DNA of 64,000 nt from Hetaerina americana. Lineage: Eukaryota; Arthropoda; Insecta; Odonata; Calopterygidae. A model generated the notes under the pieces. That model was not told the DNA's origin, made no database searches, and worked only from the letters and a program-made list of their open reading frames with translations. This document shows positions 62,673 through 64,000 of this stretch, piece after piece; the first letter of the stretch is position 1, and every line of letters begins with the position of its first letter. The stretch covers positions 48,575,013 to 48,639,012 of the forward strand of contig JAKTNV010000005.1 of NCBI GenBank assembly GCA_022747635.1. Direction: 5' to 3'. The translations under genes were made by a program, and so were the position numbers.

Positions 62673-63519
62673 ATACTTCTTATATTGCTATGTAATTGGA
62701 TCCCTTTTTAATCAGTTAAAGAATTATGTAACAAAATTAAAAATTTAGTAAGAATAATGCAGATTTCCTAACAAAATCCATGGCAAAACATTCTGTTGAA
62801 TTCATTTAGGGTGAAAACATCTTCCATAAGTAAATTTTCTTTAAGTCTTACTGATTATCGGAATACTTTAAGGCGGACCAACGCAAAGAATTTGAGAATC
62901 TCGTAAATCAGTAATTAGATCCTGGTGTATCTGAATACAAAATTTCTATTCGGTCATAGTATGTAAATATGAAAATGATATCCACTCCGAGTACATGGTA
63001 TATAAATATTCTAATATTATGTATATACTTTTTCCATAAAAAATTGACAATATAGTTTTAGTATAGTACAATAAATCTGACTACGGGGAATCAAAGCATC
63101 TGCCAACCTACCATTGTTAAGAATTACCCAAACAAATTCATACGAATTGGCTATTTTTATAATCGTGACTCAGGGTATATTATTAATTTCTTAGCGCATA
63201 TTCTTTTCAATTAATTCATTTTTAATGTAAAGCAATCTAACTTTCATTTACCTCAAACCAGATCTCTGTTCTTGGGCAACACAATTTTCACTCCTGATTG
63301 CGTCAATTCCGGCGGTTGAAAAATGTTTTTGATTCGTTACTACTTTTGCGAAAGGAATAGAATGAGGCCAGACCTGCTTTCCTACTTATGCTCGCAACTC
63401 AACTTCAAAGTCGTTAAAAAACGCCACTGATTTCCTTTTTTTTCAAATTTAGTTGATTAATCCGGCGACTCTGTTCCAGGAATCTAAAAGATTGGATTCC
63501 CTTCCAATTTCGCACTTAC
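62065..63519. other. AT-rich, no gene recognised
   Basis: Contains the (TA)n array at 62618-62669 and many poly-A/T runs. No frame of interest. Confidence 0.45.
62618..62669. repeat. (TA)n microsatellite
   Basis: About 26 uninterrupted TA units. Confidence 0.97.
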
Positions 63520-63600
63520 CGAGCAGCGCAATTCCCTCGCACCGCAGCTGCGATTTGCTGTGTAGGCAGGCCTGTACAGGCCGAAGCAAAAATTTTCTCT
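63520..63600 (-). other. GC-raised patch with donor-like site (weak exon candidate)
   Basis: On the minus strand, CTGCTCG|GTAAGTGCG at 63520/63519 resembles a splice donor. The upstream 80 bp is GC-raised and includes the 14-bp palindrome GGCCTGTACAGGCC (63569-63582). No protein could be recognised in any frame. Confidence 0.12.
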
Positions 63601-64000
63601 CTTTGTGTAACACTATTATAATTCCAATCTAGGGTCGACGCAAACTTCTAGAAGAAAATTTACGTCATCAAAAACTTAAGCTTTTGAGCATGCGTTATAG
63701 CCAAAAAAGTACTGGGTCCCAGAGGGAGAGATGATAATGCGCTTTTAAGTTCTCTTTGCGTGTTCTCTCGTTTGCACTTGGCTGGATAAATTTAGGTTAT
63801 TTCACCAGCGACTATGATTTATAGTCTTGAGTTTCCCGTGGTGTGTAAGTAAGGCTCATAAGCGGATTGTAAAATAATTTTGAAATCTTAAATGAAGAAA
63901 ACTTTCATCCAATTTCTTTAAAAATATCTACCACATAATTCCTGGAAGTAAACATTTCTTACGCCAAAAATGAAAATGGATGGAATTTAATTCCTTGAAA
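63601..64000. other. AT-rich, no gene seen
   Basis: Nothing supportable up to the end of the window. Confidence 0.5.

Overview
The window looks like nuclear DNA from an arthropod, most likely an insect. It is AT-rich, dominated by decayed transposable elements and (TA)n-type microsatellites, and has no prokaryote-style gene packing. The transposon families point the same way: mariner transposase, jockey-superfamily and RTE-type non-LTR retrotransposons, several tRNA-derived SINEs, and the 'ctacatctacataat...cccgcaagcc' dispersed repeat that I recall from arthropod genomes. I cannot name the species. No complete host gene is visible, and the window reads as intergenic or deep intronic sequence. 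The best host-gene candidate is one short putative first coding exon on the minus strand at 54024-54132. Splice-site-like signals at 3124, 42421 and 63520 are weaker.

Layout. 1-3.2 kb: AT-rich DNA, a (TA)n tract, then a GC/pyrimidine-rich island ending in a strong donor-like site. 3.9-5.6 kb: a jockey-superfamily LINE (minus) with an internal deletion. 9.4-9.8 kb: a composite repeat joining a tRNA-like SINE body to a 210-bp foldback. 12.5-12.8 kb: another tRNA-derived SINE. 14.4-15.1 kb: a purine-rich island. 15.8-16.2 kb: a long (TA)n then (TTTA)n array. 17.6-18.3 kb: a decayed second LINE lineage. 22.5-23.5 kb: a purine-rich, CpG-containing island. 23.8-24.1 kb and 30.7-31.0 kb: further tRNA-derived SINEs. 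29.3, 32.6 and 33.6 kb: three more relatives of the 9.4 kb composite.

40.7-41.6 kb and 47.7-48.0 kb: two more, progressively 5'-truncated copies of the first LINE. 43.1 kb: a hairpin-bearing dispersed repeat. 49.5-49.8 kb: a Ty3/gypsy-type integrase fragment. 51.6 kb: a possible LINE C-terminal fragment. 52.3-52.5 kb: a compound (TA)n array with a 79-bp duplication. 57.8-58.9 kb: the endonuclease half of an RTE-type LINE. 59.5-60.3 kb and 60.7-62.1 kb: two different dead mariners in tandem.

The genes do not form a pathway. Every recognisable protein-coding stretch is a mobile-element enzyme (reverse transcriptase, AP-like endonuclease, integrase, mariner transposase), and almost all are broken. 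The most interesting structure is the repeat family at 9.4, 29.3, 32.6 and 33.6 kb. One copy is a SINE with a tRNA-like 72-mer and a 14-bp target-site duplication. Two others carry the SINE's 3' tail as an inverted (foldback) pair whose loop still holds the end of the tRNA-like region. This suggests foldback elements born from a SINE.
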